The translations under genes were made by a program, and so were the position numbers. Under the pieces are notes generated by a model, which saw only the letters and a program-made list of their open reading frames with translations, was not told the origin of the DNA and searched no databases. Positions 23,935 through 33,158 of a stretch of DNA of 60,608 bases are shown piece by piece (within the stretch, counting starts at the first letter, position 1; every line of letters begins with the position of its first letter). Location: positions 1-60,608 of the forward strand of contig SVTM01000012.1 of assembly GCA_015063785.1 (NCBI GenBank), written 5' to 3'. Source of the stretch: Oscillospiraceae bacterium (lineage in GTDB: Bacteria; Bacillota; Clostridia; Oscillospirales; CAG-382).

Positions 23935-24723
23935 TCAGAATAGTTGAATTGCGCGTAGGTCGACGACTTTTTTGGTTGCAACGTCAATGTCAAAAACCGC
24001 ACCGTTAAAGAACGCGTTTCCGTCTGCCTCGTCAAAGCGAACGGGCATTTTTTCGACAAATTTTTTAATGACTATCTCTTTTTTCACACCGAGCACCGAA
24101 TCGTACGGACCTGTCATGCCGAGATCGGTGATATAACCCGTGCCGCCCTGCAAAATCCTTGCATCTGCCGTCTGCACGTGGGTGTGGGTGCCGAAAACGA
24201 TGTTTATGCGGCCGTCAAAATGGTGGGCAAGGGCAATTTTTTCGCTGGTGGCTTCGGCGTGGATATCACAAATTGCAATATCATAGCCGTCCTTTTCTCT
24301 TGCAAGAATACGCTCTGCCGCATCAAAGGGGCTCTCGAGGCTTTCCATATATACCGTGCCCAGAAGATTCATTACAAGAACCTTCACTCCGCCGATATCA
24401 AAAACTCCGTGGCCAAAGCCGGGGACACTTTTGGGATAGTTTGCGGGACGAAGTACCTTTTCGTTGTCGTCAAGGTAGGAATATACCTCGCTTCGCCTGA
24501 AAACGTGGTTGCCGGTGGTGATGATATCTGCGCCCGACATAAAAAGAGTTTCTGCCGAGGCTTTTGTTATTCCGTTGCCAGGGGCGGAGTTTTCGCCGTT
24601 TACGATGACGAGATCGGCGTTTTCGCTTTTGCGTATCTTCCAGAGCTCGCTTTTTATATATTCCAGTCCGCTTTTTCCCACAACGTCTCCCACCGCGAGA
24701 ACGCGAAACGTATCTTTTGCCAT
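23935..24723 (-). CDS. YmdB-type calcineurin-like phosphodiesterase (TIGR00282)
   Basis: A 262-residue metallophosphoesterase. Metal-binding motifs: VGDVVGKSG near residue 12, NGENSAPGNG near 42, TTGNHVF near 70, DIHAEATSEK near 150 and FGTHTHVQTAD near 177; TDLGMTGPYDSVLG is diagnostic of the family. Bacillus YmdB hydrolyses cyclic nucleotides and affects sporulation and biofilm decisions; function here is by analogy. Start ATG 24723 has AAAGGCGG upstream. First gene of an operon with uppP and divergent from argH. Confidence 0.92.
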   Translation of the reverse strand: MAKDTFRVLAVGDVVGKSGLEYIKSELWKIRKSENADLVIVNGENSAPGNGITKASAETLFMSGADIITTGNHVFRRSEVYSYLDDNEKVLRPANYPKSVPGFGHGVFDIGGVKVLVMNLLGTVYMESLESPFDAAERILAREKDGYDIAICDIHAEATSEKIALAHHFDGRINIVFGTHTHVQTADARILQGGTGYITDLGMTGPYDSVLGVKKEIVIKKFVEKMPVRFDEADGNAFFNGAVFDIDVATKKVVDLRAIQLF

Positions 24724-24755
24724 AAGTTGCCGCCTTTCGAATTGATGGTATAGAT

Positions 24756-24784
24756 ATTATATCACCCGATATGGTTTTTTTCAA
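24756..24784 (-). promoter_or_regulatory. Promoter of ymdB-like/uppP
   Basis: Minus strand TTGAAA (24779-24784), 17-base spacer, TATAAT (24756-24761). Confidence 0.75.
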
Positions 24785-24804
24785 GAGTTTGACAAAAAAG
24801 GTTG

Positions 24805-24833
24805 TTGCATATTCGCGCATCTTGTGATATACT
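24805..24833 (+). promoter_or_regulatory. Promoter of argH
   Basis: TTGCAT (24805-24810), 17-base spacer, TATACT (24828-24833); back-to-back with the ymdB-like promoter. No ARG-box-like palindrome stands out. Confidence 0.65.
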
Positions 24834-24877
24834 TTATACGTTGATTTATTTTTTATTGGAAAAGGAAGCATATATCT

Positions 24878-26251
24878 ATGGAAAAAATGTGGGCAGGCCG
24901 TTTCAGCAAAGCGCTTGACAAAAAGGCAGACGATTTCAACTCGTCTATCGCCACCGACTGCAGGATGTACCGCCAGGACATCACGGGTTCGATGGCTCAT
25001 GCCGCCATGCTTGGAAAACAGGGCATCATCACAAGAGAAGAAAGCGAAAAAATAATCGAAGGTCTCTCGCAGATCCTCGCCGATATCGACGAGGGCAAGC
25101 TTGAAATTGACATGGAGGCCGAAGATATCCATATGTTTGTCGAATCGGTGCTGACAAAGCGCCTTGGCGATCTTGGCAAAAAGCTCCACACCGCACGCTC
25201 GCGCAACGACCAGGTGGCTCTTGACATTCGCCTTTATCTTCGCGACGAGGCAGACGAGATCATCGCGCTGATAAAAAATCTTATCTCGGCAATCCTCTGC
25301 CAGGCAAAAGAGCACAAGACAACCATCATGCCGGGATATACCCATCTTCAGCGCGCCCAGCCTATAACCTTTGCCCATCAGCTTCTTGCCTATGGCATGA
25401 TGCTTTCTCGTGATATCGCAAGAATTTCCGACGCCGTGCGCCGTATGAATGTTTCGCCTATAGGTTCCTGCGCCCTTGCAGGTACCACCTATGACACCGA
25501 CAGATATTTCGAGGCGCAAAAGCTTGGTTTCGACGACATTGCCCTCAACAGTATCGACGGCGTTTCCGACCGTGATTTTTGCCTGGAGCTGATGAGTGCC
25601 TTTGCCATCGTTATGATGCATCTTTCGCGCTTTTCAGAGGAGATAATCCTTTGGTCTTCGTGGGAGTTCAAATTTATCGAGCTTGACGATTCGTTCACCA
25701 CAGGTTCGAGCATTATGCCCCAAAAGAAGAATCCCGACATGGCAGAGCTTGTGCGCGGAAAAACGGGACGTGTTTACGGCGATCTTTTCACTCTTCTCAC
25801 CACCCTCAAGGGTATTCCGCTTGCCTATAACAAGGATATGCAGGAGGACAAGGAGGCTATGTTTGACAGTGTGGACACGGTTAAACTGTGCCTTGATATC
25901 TTTGCGCCCATGGTGCAGACCATGCGTGCCATCCCCGAAAATATGTACAACGCTGCAGGACGCGGTTTTATCAACGCCACAGACCTTGCCGACTACCTTG
26001 TAAAGAAGGGAATGCCCTTCCGCTCGGCGTATAAGGTGGTGGGCGAGCTTGTTGCTGAATGTATCGAAAAAAATACCGTGCTTGATCAGCTTCCCCTTTC
26101 GGATTACAGATGCCACTCCGAGCTTTTCGATGAGGACCTTTACACTGAAATATCGCTTGAGACCTGCGTTGAAAAGAGGATTTCGGCGGGCGGCACAGGC
26201 CTTGCTTCCATCGAAAAGCAGATCGAGTATCTTGCGAAAATTGTCGGATAA
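24878..26251 (+). CDS. argH: Argininosuccinate lyase
   Basis: A 457-residue enzyme of full family length. It opens MWAGRFSKALDKKADDFNSS, shows HTARSRNDQVALD (active site), PGYTHLQRAQPITFAHQL, and the fumarase/aspartase signature GSSIMPQKKNPD near residue 279. It splits argininosuccinate into arginine and fumarate, the last step of arginine synthesis. No argG or other arg gene is nearby, so argH stands alone here. AAGGAAGC lies upstream of ATG 24878; a terminator follows. Confidence 0.98.
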   Translation: MEKMWAGRFSKALDKKADDFNSSIATDCRMYRQDITGSMAHAAMLGKQGIITREESEKIIEGLSQILADIDEGKLEIDMEAEDIHMFVESVLTKRLGDLGKKLHTARSRNDQVALDIRLYLRDEADEIIALIKNLISAILCQAKEHKTTIMPGYTHLQRAQPITFAHQLLAYGMMLSRDIARISDAVRRMNVSPIGSCALAGTTYDTDRYFEAQKLGFDDIALNSIDGVSDRDFCLELMSAFAIVMMHLSRFSEEIILWSSWEFKFIELDDSFTTGSSIMPQKKNPDMAELVRGKTGRVYGDLFTLLTTLKGIPLAYNKDMQEDKEAMFDSVDTVKLCLDIFAPMVQTMRAIPENMYNAAGRGFINATDLADYLVKKGMPFRSAYKVVGELVAECIEKNTVLDQLPLSDYRCHSELFDEDLYTEISLETCVEKRISAGGTGLASIEKQIEYLAKIVG

Positions 26252-26257
26252 ACTCAC

Positions 26258-26286
26258 AAAAGCGACGGCGAATGCCGTCGCTTTTT
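26258..26286 (+). terminator. argH terminator
   Basis: AAAAGCGACGGC (26258-26269), loop GAAT, GCCGTCGCTTTTT (26274-26286). Confidence 0.9.
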
Positions 26287-26345
26287 GGTTGCAAGTTCAA
26301 AAAATATCTGATAAAAAAACAGATGATTTTCACTTTAATCACATT

Positions 26346-26373
26346 TTGGGAACACATTGACATGTCATAATAT
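26346..26373 (+). promoter_or_regulatory. Promoter of the exporter operon with an embedded palindrome
   Basis: TTGGGA (26346-26351), 16-base spacer, TAATAT (26368-26373). The spacer holds a perfect 10-bp palindrome TGACATGTCA (26358-26367), placed where a repressor would block polymerase. Confidence 0.5.
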
Positions 26374-26434
26374 AGCAGTAATTTGAAAAGTGTTTTTTCA
26401 GGGCAAGTCAAATTTTTGATAAACGGAGGAAAAT

Positions 26435-28282
26435 ATGAGCGAAAACCAGAAAAATACCGCAGGCGACGCGGCAAAGACCGAGGAAAAGGCGGCGAAAAAA
26501 GAAAAAAAGCCTTCGCCGAGAAAAAAGAAAAAGTTTTCGGCAGGCAAGATCATAATCATTGCTATTGTCGTTGTTGCACTTTTGCTTGTGCTTTTTCCGG
26601 GGCTTCGCAGTTGTGCTGTCAACACGGCGCGAAAGATTCCGGGAGTAAACAAGCTTATTCCGCAGTCTGGGACGCATACCGCAGGCTCGGGTACATACAG
26701 CTATTACACGGTAACTGCCCGTGACATAACCACAAGCCTTGCCGGCACCGGCACATTGCAGGCGTATGATTCCTACAACATCACCGCCACCGTCACGGGC
26801 GATATTCTTTCTGCAGATTTTGAGGAAATGGACGAGGTAAAAGAGGACGACGTTCTGTTTGTCATCGATTCTGCCGATATAGAGGAGGATATCGAGGACA
26901 AGAAAAAGGACGTGGCAGACGCTCTTGAGGACATAAACGAGCTTTACGAGGACTATGAGGATCTGAAGATATATTCCGACTATTCGGGCAAGATCCGCGA
27001 GGTATATGTGGAAGCAGGCGACAGAGTGGCCGACGGCACCGCTATTGCATACGTCGTGGATAGTGACACCATGCTTCTTGAAGTGCCGTTTTTTGCGGCA
27101 AACACCGACCATATCGCAAAGGGAGCAAAAGCGACTGTTACCTTCTCGTCAACGGGCGAGGTTCTTTTGGGCACAGTTTCCGAAATATCAAATCTAACAA
27201 GCGTAAACGCATATAATTCCACCATAAGAAACATCACGGTTGCTGTTTCGAATCCCGGAGGTATCACCTTTGGCATGAAAGCGTATGCAAGCGTTGTCGG
27301 AAACGACGGGATTACATACGATTGCTCGGGCGAGGGAACCTTTAAGTACAACGAGGAAGAAACCATAAGAGCGGAAAGCTCGGGCGAGCTTGAGGCGGTG
27401 TATATTGACGACGGAGATTACGTGAAAAAAGGCGACCTTGTGGCGCAGATATCCTCCGAAAGCCTCGACGATCAGCTTGAAAATTTAAGAAAGGTATATG
27501 ACAATCAGCAAAAAGCTCTCGAGGATCTTGAAGAGCGACTTGAGGATTACACCATAACCGCTCCCATATCGGGCACGGTGGTGCAGAAGAACTATAAGGA
27601 GCTTGACACCATCGGTTCAAGCTCGATGTCCTCTACCACAAACCTTGCTATAATATACGATATGTCAAAGCTCACCTTCGATATGAACATCGACGAGCTC
27701 GACCTTTCGCTTATCAAGGTTGGACAAAAGGTAAACATCACCTCCGATTCGCTGGACAACATGGTTTTTGAAGGTGTTATTACCAAAAAGAGCATCGTCG
27801 GAAGCTCAACCGGCGGAACGACAGTTTATCCCGTCACCGTCGAGGTTGAGGGCAACGATCACTTACTTCCCGGAATGAACGTTGATGCCGAAATAATCCT
27901 TTCGAGCACAGGCGAAGTACCTGCTGTTCCTGTGTCTGCAGTGGGCAGGGGAAATATTGTCGAAATAACCAAGGCGCAGGTCGAAAGACCGGTGGGCACC
28001 TTTGACGCAAAGCCCGAAACCGAAACTGTAAATGTCGAAATCGGTGCCACCGACGGCGATTATATCGAGATAAAATCGGGTCTTTCGGTGGGTGATGTCG
28101 TTGTTTACGAGGTAAAGAACGTCCAGGTACAGGAATTTAATATGCTCAACATGATGAGCGGCATGGGTGGAATGTCCGGAGGAAACATGGGCGGTATGCC
28201 CCAGGGCGGAAACTTTGACAGAGGCGGCATGGGTGGCGGCAACCGCGGTGGAAACACAGGCGGAATGCCCAGCGGCAGATGA
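26435..28282 (+). CDS. MacA/HlyD-type adaptor with duplicated module and Met/Gly tail
   Basis: A 615-residue protein; GGAGG precedes ATG 26435. A Lys-rich cytoplasmic start (about 1-38) leads into one membrane helix (about 39-57). Two adaptor modules follow. The first (about 100-265) has a lipoyl half, an acidic helical hairpin (IEEDIEDKKKDVADALEDI) and a beta-barrel segment; the second (about 311-460) repeats the plan with LDDQLENLRKVYDNQQKALE and APISGTVVQKNY. Single-module adaptors are usual. The last 46 residues are Met/Gly-rich (GGNMGGMPQGG type), of unknown role, possibly metal-binding or disordered. It heads an operon with an ABC ATPase and a MacB-like permease, so it likely links them to a substrate or the cell wall. 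Confidence 0.87.
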   Translation: MSENQKNTAGDAAKTEEKAAKKEKKPSPRKKKKFSAGKIIIIAIVVVALLLVLFPGLRSCAVNTARKIPGVNKLIPQSGTHTAGSGTYSYYTVTARDITTSLAGTGTLQAYDSYNITATVTGDILSADFEEMDEVKEDDVLFVIDSADIEEDIEDKKKDVADALEDINELYEDYEDLKIYSDYSGKIREVYVEAGDRVADGTAIAYVVDSDTMLLEVPFFAANTDHIAKGAKATVTFSSTGEVLLGTVSEISNLTSVNAYNSTIRNITVAVSNPGGITFGMKAYASVVGNDGITYDCSGEGTFKYNEEETIRAESSGELEAVYIDDGDYVKKGDLVAQISSESLDDQLENLRKVYDNQQKALEDLEERLEDYTITAPISGTVVQKNYKELDTIGSSSMSSTTNLAIIYDMSKLTFDMNIDELDLSLIKVGQKVNITSDSLDNMVFEGVITKKSIVGSSTGGTTVYPVTVEVEGNDHLLPGMNVDAEIILSSTGEVPAVPVSAVGRGNIVEITKAQVERPVGTFDAKPETETVNVEIGATDGDYIEIKSGLSVGDVVVYEVKNVQVQEFNMLNMMSGMGGMSGGNMGGMPQGGNFDRGGMGGGNRGGNTGGMPSGR

Positions 28283-28295
28283 GAAAGGTGCTTTG

Positions 28296-29063
28296 ATGGA
28301 CGGACTGATAGTTTTTGACCATATATACAAAATATATCAGATGGGCGACACCGAAGTCAGAGCAGCCGACGACATTTCTTTTTCGATAAAAGAGGGCGAA
28401 TTTGTTGCCATAGTCGGTCAGTCTGGCTCGGGAAAATCCACCTGTATGAACATCATCGGAGCGCTTGACGTGCCCACAGATGGAAACTATTATCTCGGCG
28501 GAATTGATGTGAGCACCATGAACGACAACAGGCTTGCCACCATCCGCAACGAGATGCTGGGATTCATTTTTCAGCAGTACAATCTGATCCCCAAGCTTAC
28601 GGTGCTTGAAAATGTAGAATTGCCTCTGCTTTACGCAGGATATTCAAAAAAAGACCGCAGAAAAATGGCGCTTGCGGCGCTTGACAGGGTGGGGCTTTCG
28701 GAAAAGGCAAAAAATCTGCCCTCCCAGCTTTCGGGCGGTCAACAGCAAAGAGTTTCGATCGCTCGCGCCCTTGCAGGCAATCCGTCGGTCATCCTTGCCG
28801 ACGAGCCGACGGGAGCGCTCGACTCGCGCACGGGACGTGAGGTGCTGGAATTTTTGCAAAAGCTCCATGCAGAGGGCAACACCATCGTTCTTATCACCCA
28901 TGACAATTCGATCGCCGTGAAGGCAGAACGTATTATAAGGCTTCAGGACGGCAAGGTCGTATACGACGGCCCGTCAAACGCGCCCGAGGCGCTTGTAAAC
29001 CCCGATATACCCATCGAGCTTCAGAAAAACGACGGCGCGGAAAAAGGAGGCGAAGATAAATAA
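28296..29063 (+). CDS. ABC transporter ATPase, MacB/LolD type
   Basis: A 255-residue ATPase; ATG 28296 has AAAGGTG upstream and starts 13 bases after the adaptor. Walker A GQSGSGKSTCMN (near 42), Q-loop FQQYNLIPKLTVLENV, signature LSGGQQQRVSIARAL, Walker B VILADEPTGALDS and the H-loop ITHDNS are all intact. The TxxxLDS pattern after Walker B is typical of the MacB/LolD branch that drives mechanotransmission rather than channel transport. The permease gene follows immediately. Confidence 0.95.
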   Translation: MDGLIVFDHIYKIYQMGDTEVRAADDISFSIKEGEFVAIVGQSGSGKSTCMNIIGALDVPTDGNYYLGGIDVSTMNDNRLATIRNEMLGFIFQQYNLIPKLTVLENVELPLLYAGYSKKDRRKMALAALDRVGLSEKAKNLPSQLSGGQQQRVSIARALAGNPSVILADEPTGALDSRTGREVLEFLQKLHAEGNTIVLITHDNSIAVKAERIIRLQDGKVVYDGPSNAPEALVNPDIPIELQKNDGAEKGGEDK

Positions 29064-30254
29064 ATGGGAATCTTTCAATCCTTTGTTCTTGCAATAAAAA
29101 GCCTTCTCAACAACAAGATGCGTGCATTTTTGACGATGCTCGGCATCATCATCGGTGTAGGCTCGGTCATCCTTATCATGAGCCTTGGCAACGGTGTGAC
29201 CAACGAGGTCAACAACGCCTTTGAATCAATGGGTGCAAGAACTATCACTGTAACTCTTACGGGACGCGGCTCGACGCGAACTTTTTCGGAAGAAGATATG
29301 TTTGAATGCATCGAAAAAAACCGCAGCACAATACCTGCATTTTCCCCCGAAGTATCTGTGTCGATGGTATCTGTTCGCCCCAAGGGGTGGAACGAAAACC
29401 TTTCGACAAAGGTGACGGGAGTGGGCGAAGAATACCTTGACGTAAAATCCTATGACGTCGAAAAGGGAAGATTTTTCACCTACGTCGACTGTGCCGCAAG
29501 GCAAAAGGTTTGCTTTGTGGGTGCATATCTTGACAGCACCGAGGTGTATGGCGGAAACGCTTTGGGCAACACCATCAAAATAAACGGCGAAGCGTATACC
29601 ATCGTGGGCGTTTGCTCGGAGATAACCGATGCAACTTCCGACACCGGTTCTGACAATTTCGTATACGTTCCGTACACCACCGCCATGCGAAAGCTGACAC
29701 GCACAAGCACCGTCAGCACCTATTCTCTTGTGGCGGCAGACGACGATTCGGTTCAGCCCGCAAAGCAGATACTAACAAACGCCCTTTACAAGGCGTATGA
29801 AGACGAGAATGCATACAGCATTCTTGCCCTTGCCGACATCATGGACATTGCAACAGGCGTTATGGACACCATGGTCATCGTCATTGCCTGTATCGCAGGC
29901 ATCTCGCTGCTTGTCGGCGGCATCGGCATCATGAATATCATGCTTGTTTCGGTCACCGAGCGAACGCGCGAGATCGGCATAAGAAAAGCTTTGGGCGCAA
30001 AGCGTGCCGACATAAAAATCCAGTTTGTCATCGAAGCTATGACCACAAGCGTTATCGGCGGAATACTCGGTATTGTCGTCGGGGTGGTCGGAGCGCAGAA
30101 CGTGGGGCCGATGCTTGAAATAAATGCTGTGCCCTCAATCGGTTCTGTGGCTCTTTCTGTTGGCATTTCGGTATTCATCGGTGTGCTTTTCGGATATCTC
30201 CCGGCAAAAAAAGCCTCCGAGCTTAACCCCATTGACGCTTTGCGTTACGAATGA
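29064..30254 (+). CDS. MacB/FtsX-like ABC permease
   Basis: A 396-residue permease that begins directly after the ATPase stop, with GGAGG inside the end of the ATPase gene. One N-terminal membrane helix (MRAFLTMLGIIIGVGSVILIM) is followed by an extracytoplasmic MacB periplasmic-core domain (about 45-265) and three C-terminal helices, including GISLLVGGIGIMNIMLVSVTERTREIGIRKALGA, the FtsX-domain hallmark (shown here in part by VTERTREIGIRKALGA). Together with the adaptor and ATPase it forms a Gram-positive MacAB-like exporter; known relatives export peptides, antibiotics or sense antimicrobial peptides. Confidence 0.94.
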   Translation: MGIFQSFVLAIKSLLNNKMRAFLTMLGIIIGVGSVILIMSLGNGVTNEVNNAFESMGARTITVTLTGRGSTRTFSEEDMFECIEKNRSTIPAFSPEVSVSMVSVRPKGWNENLSTKVTGVGEEYLDVKSYDVEKGRFFTYVDCAARQKVCFVGAYLDSTEVYGGNALGNTIKINGEAYTIVGVCSEITDATSDTGSDNFVYVPYTTAMRKLTRTSTVSTYSLVAADDDSVQPAKQILTNALYKAYEDENAYSILALADIMDIATGVMDTMVIVIACIAGISLLVGGIGIMNIMLVSVTERTREIGIRKALGAKRADIKIQFVIEAMTTSVIGGILGIVVGVVGAQNVGPMLEINAVPSIGSVALSVGISVFIGVLFGYLPAKKASELNPIDALRYE

Positions 30255-30300
30255 CAAACCCCCAAAAAAGCAATATGAAAATCTGAAAGGATCTCAATAT

Positions 30301-32952
30301 ATGAAAAAGATCATCAGCGCGCTTCTTGCGGCAATAATGATTGTTGCCCTTGTGGCGCCGACCGCCTTTGCCGTGGAAAAAAGCGCAGGCTTTGGCGAAG
30401 AAAAAATAATCGAGATAGTAGGTGCGCTTGGTATTATGCGCGGCGACGAAAACGGAAACCTTAATCTCGAAAACAAGGTCACCCGCGCCGAATTTGTAAA
30501 AATGGCGGTGTGCGCATCAAGTTTTAAGGACGATGCAAACGTTAAGACCGCATATTCCGTTTTTCCCGACGTGGGAGCGTCCCATTGGGCGGCAGGATAT
30601 GTGAGAGTGGCGGTGAGCAACGGCTGGATAAACGGATATCTCGACGGAACTTTTCGTCCCTCGGGAAACGTAAAGCTGGAGGAGGCGGCAAACATCGTTT
30701 TGAAGCTTCTGGGATATACGACGTCTGATTTTGTCGGCTCGTATCCCGACGGTCAGCTGGCAAAATACCGCTCGCTGAAGCTTGACACCGGAATTTCCGC
30801 TTCGCAGGGGGCAGAGCTTACCCGACGTGAATGCATGTACCTTATCTACAACATGCTCTGCACCTATACAAAACAGGGTCAGGCATACTGTATGACAATT
30901 GGTGAAAAGGCGGACAGCTTTGGAAACATCGACTATTCTTCGTTGATCGAAGACAAAAAGGAAGGCCCATACGTTGTCACCGACCTTTTGACGTGGCAAA
31001 GTGTTGCGCAGGTATCTGACAAGACCGTCTTTTACAAGGATGGAAAAACGGTAGATCCTTCTGCGGTTGCGCTTTATGACGTCATCTATTATTCCCCCGA
31101 ATTCTCGTCGGTGTGGATATATTCCGACAAGACAGCAGGTGTTGTGGAGAGCTATTATCCCGACAAAAACTCTCCCTCAAGTGTCACAGTTTCGGGAAAA
31201 ACATATACTCTTGCCGACAGGGCGGACTATTCGGGTGCTCTTTCGGACGCAAGCTTTGCGCTTGACAGCGCCGTGGTGCTTCTTCTTGGCGAAAACGGCT
31301 GTGCCGTCGAAGGATTTGCGGCAGGAGATGCCTATCTTGCTTCGTCGAAATCCGAGCTTTTGACGGGAGCAGAAAAGCTTTATGTCAACGACGTTTATTC
31401 CGAAAAGAACGATATTACCGAAAAAACTCTTGTATATTCGTGTCGGGCTCTTTCAAGCTCTTTTGCCTACAGCGGCAACGCCAGCGGTATTCTTCTTGCA
31501 TTTTCTCCCTCAAAAGAGGCACCCCAGAGCATCACGCTAAGCTCCAAAAACCACACCCTTTCGTCGGGGATAAAAGAGCTTTTTGAAAACGAAAACGAAT
31601 ATGCAAAAAATGATTTTGTAACCGTGTACTTTGGCAAAAACGGACTTGTGGAATACGCCGAGCACGCAGATATATACGACACCGAGATATACGAGGACAA
31701 CGGCCTTTCGTATGAGGCTCTTGTGGCGGCAACCCTTAAAGGTCCCGAGATTGCCATGGGCGACAGCTGGAAAGCAAAGCTTGGCTTTGATGCCGACACG
31801 GCAGAATATTTTGCCGACGGCAAAAGGGTGGAAAAGGGAAATGTGCGCGATTATGACGTCATCTATTATTCTCCCACCTTCAAGGCGGTGTGGATATATT
31901 CCGACAAGGCGACGGGGGTTATCGAGGCAATAGCTCCAAACACTGTAGCTCCCACCTCGGTCACGGTTGCCGGCAATACCTATCCGCTTGAAACCTCAAA
32001 AGCAACTCTTATGTTCAGCGGCAAGGGCACCTTTGCCGTGGGGGACACGGTGACCCTTCTTCTCGGAGCCAACGGCGTTGCTGCGGCGGTTTCGCCACAG
32101 AGCGTTTCGGCAGATTTTTTGGGCATTTCAACGGAGGTTGAAAAGAAAGAATACACCGCAGGCGACGGAAAAACCTATGAGGACTATTACGTAAACGTTG
32201 CGGCATTTGACGGCAAAACCTACAGCATCAAAACTGCAGATTCCGATTTTGACACGGGAAGACTTGTGTACGTAAGCTTTTCGGGCGGCGAAATGAACGT
32301 GAAAGAATTTGCACAGAAATATTCCGAATCTGACCTTTCGGTGGTCAAAGCGGCAATAAAGGCAGAAAATTTTACCACCGATGCGGTTATAGTTGATTAT
32401 TACGGCAAAAGCTTTGTGAAAACCTATTTGAACCGCCTTTCGGGCATAACCCTTGCCGTCAAAAACTTGGCTTATTACAACGTGAATGCTGACGGAAAGA
32501 TAGATTATCTCGTGCTGAAGGATGCCACGGGAGATTGCCATTCGTACGGTGTTATATTGAGATATAAGGGCAATTACAATTTCCTGACCACCTCCAAAAA
32601 CAGCAATATCGGAAATTACGTAACTGCCCCCACAGGCGGAGTGCAGATAAAATATAACAACGAAGCCGACGCCATAGTTTCTCTTTCCGAGATCGACGTT
32701 TTGAATATCGACGGCGGTTTTGCAAGGACTTCCGCAAAAACGTATAACCTGTGGGATTATGCCGAATGCTTCGTTATGGAGCAGAAGGCGTACACCGTTT
32801 CGAAAGATAGCAGCGACAAGCTGTCGGAGGTTATCACAAAGACCTCGGTTGACTATATTAAAACGCTTCTTTCGGGCGATGAATACAAGATACTCGGCTA
32901 TTACGACACCACGGGAACGGTGCGTGTGCTTGTGGCACAGAGAATAAAATAA
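30301..32952 (+). CDS. SLH-domain surface protein
   Basis: An 883-residue exported protein; ATG 30301 (MKKIISALLAAIMIVALVAP) starts a signal peptide and has AAAGGAT upstream. SLH motifs cover about residues 25-185 (KVTRAEFVKMAVCA, VFPDVGASHWAAGYV, NGYLDGTFRPSG), which bind pyruvylated cell-wall polymers. The remainder carries at least two copies of a module with DVIYYSP and VWIYSDK (encoded near 31075-31330 and 31850-32090). It is 46 bases behind the MacB-like permease, so it is probably co-transcribed and may be a cargo or a wall-anchored partner of the exporter. No enzymatic motif is recognised. Confidence 0.88.
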   Translation: MKKIISALLAAIMIVALVAPTAFAVEKSAGFGEEKIIEIVGALGIMRGDENGNLNLENKVTRAEFVKMAVCASSFKDDANVKTAYSVFPDVGASHWAAGYVRVAVSNGWINGYLDGTFRPSGNVKLEEAANIVLKLLGYTTSDFVGSYPDGQLAKYRSLKLDTGISASQGAELTRRECMYLIYNMLCTYTKQGQAYCMTIGEKADSFGNIDYSSLIEDKKEGPYVVTDLLTWQSVAQVSDKTVFYKDGKTVDPSAVALYDVIYYSPEFSSVWIYSDKTAGVVESYYPDKNSPSSVTVSGKTYTLADRADYSGALSDASFALDSAVVLLLGENGCAVEGFAAGDAYLASSKSELLTGAEKLYVNDVYSEKNDITEKTLVYSCRALSSSFAYSGNASGILLAFSPSKEAPQSITLSSKNHTLSSGIKELFENENEYAKNDFVTVYFGKNGLVEYAEHADIYDTEIYEDNGLSYEALVAATLKGPEIAMGDSWKAKLGFDADTAEYFADGKRVEKGNVRDYDVIYYSPTFKAVWIYSDKATGVIEAIAPNTVAPTSVTVAGNTYPLETSKATLMFSGKGTFAVGDTVTLLLGANGVAAAVSPQSVSADFLGISTEVEKKEYTAGDGKTYEDYYVNVAAFDGKTYSIKTADSDFDTGRLVYVSFSGGEMNVKEFAQKYSESDLSVVKAAIKAENFTTDAVIVDYYGKSFVKTYLNRLSGITLAVKNLAYYNVNADGKIDYLVLKDATGDCHSYGVILRYKGNYNFLTTSKNSNIGNYVTAPTGGVQIKYNNEADAIVSLSEIDVLNIDGGFARTSAKTYNLWDYAECFVMEQKAYTVSKDSSDKLSEVITKTSVDYIKTLLSGDEYKILGYYDTTGTVRVLVAQRIK

Positions 32953-32961
32953 CTTTTTTAT

Positions 32962-32990
32962 AAGGAGACCTGAAAGAAGGTCTCCTTTTG
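32962..32990 (+). terminator. Exporter operon terminator
   Basis: AAGGAGACC (32962-32970), eight-base loop, GGTCTCCTTTT (32979-32989). Confidence 0.85.
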
Positions 32991-33061
32991 CCTTTTCACC
33001 GCAATTTCACCAAAGCCATCTAAAGTTTTTTGGCGTTGTTCAAAACAAGGTAACAAATGGA

Positions 33062-33070
33062 TGGTATAAT
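33062..33070 (+). promoter_or_regulatory. Extended -10 promoter of the Gld-type ABC operon
   Basis: TGGTATAAT: TATAAT at 33065-33070 with TG one base upstream, about 89 bases before the start codon. No clear -35 box is present. Confidence 0.5.
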
Positions 33071-33158
33071 CTTCATTATTATAATGCACAAGTATGGGTT
33101 TTACCCAAAAAACGGAGTTTTTCCGACTTCAATCAATCCGAAAGGAAGATCGAAAAAC

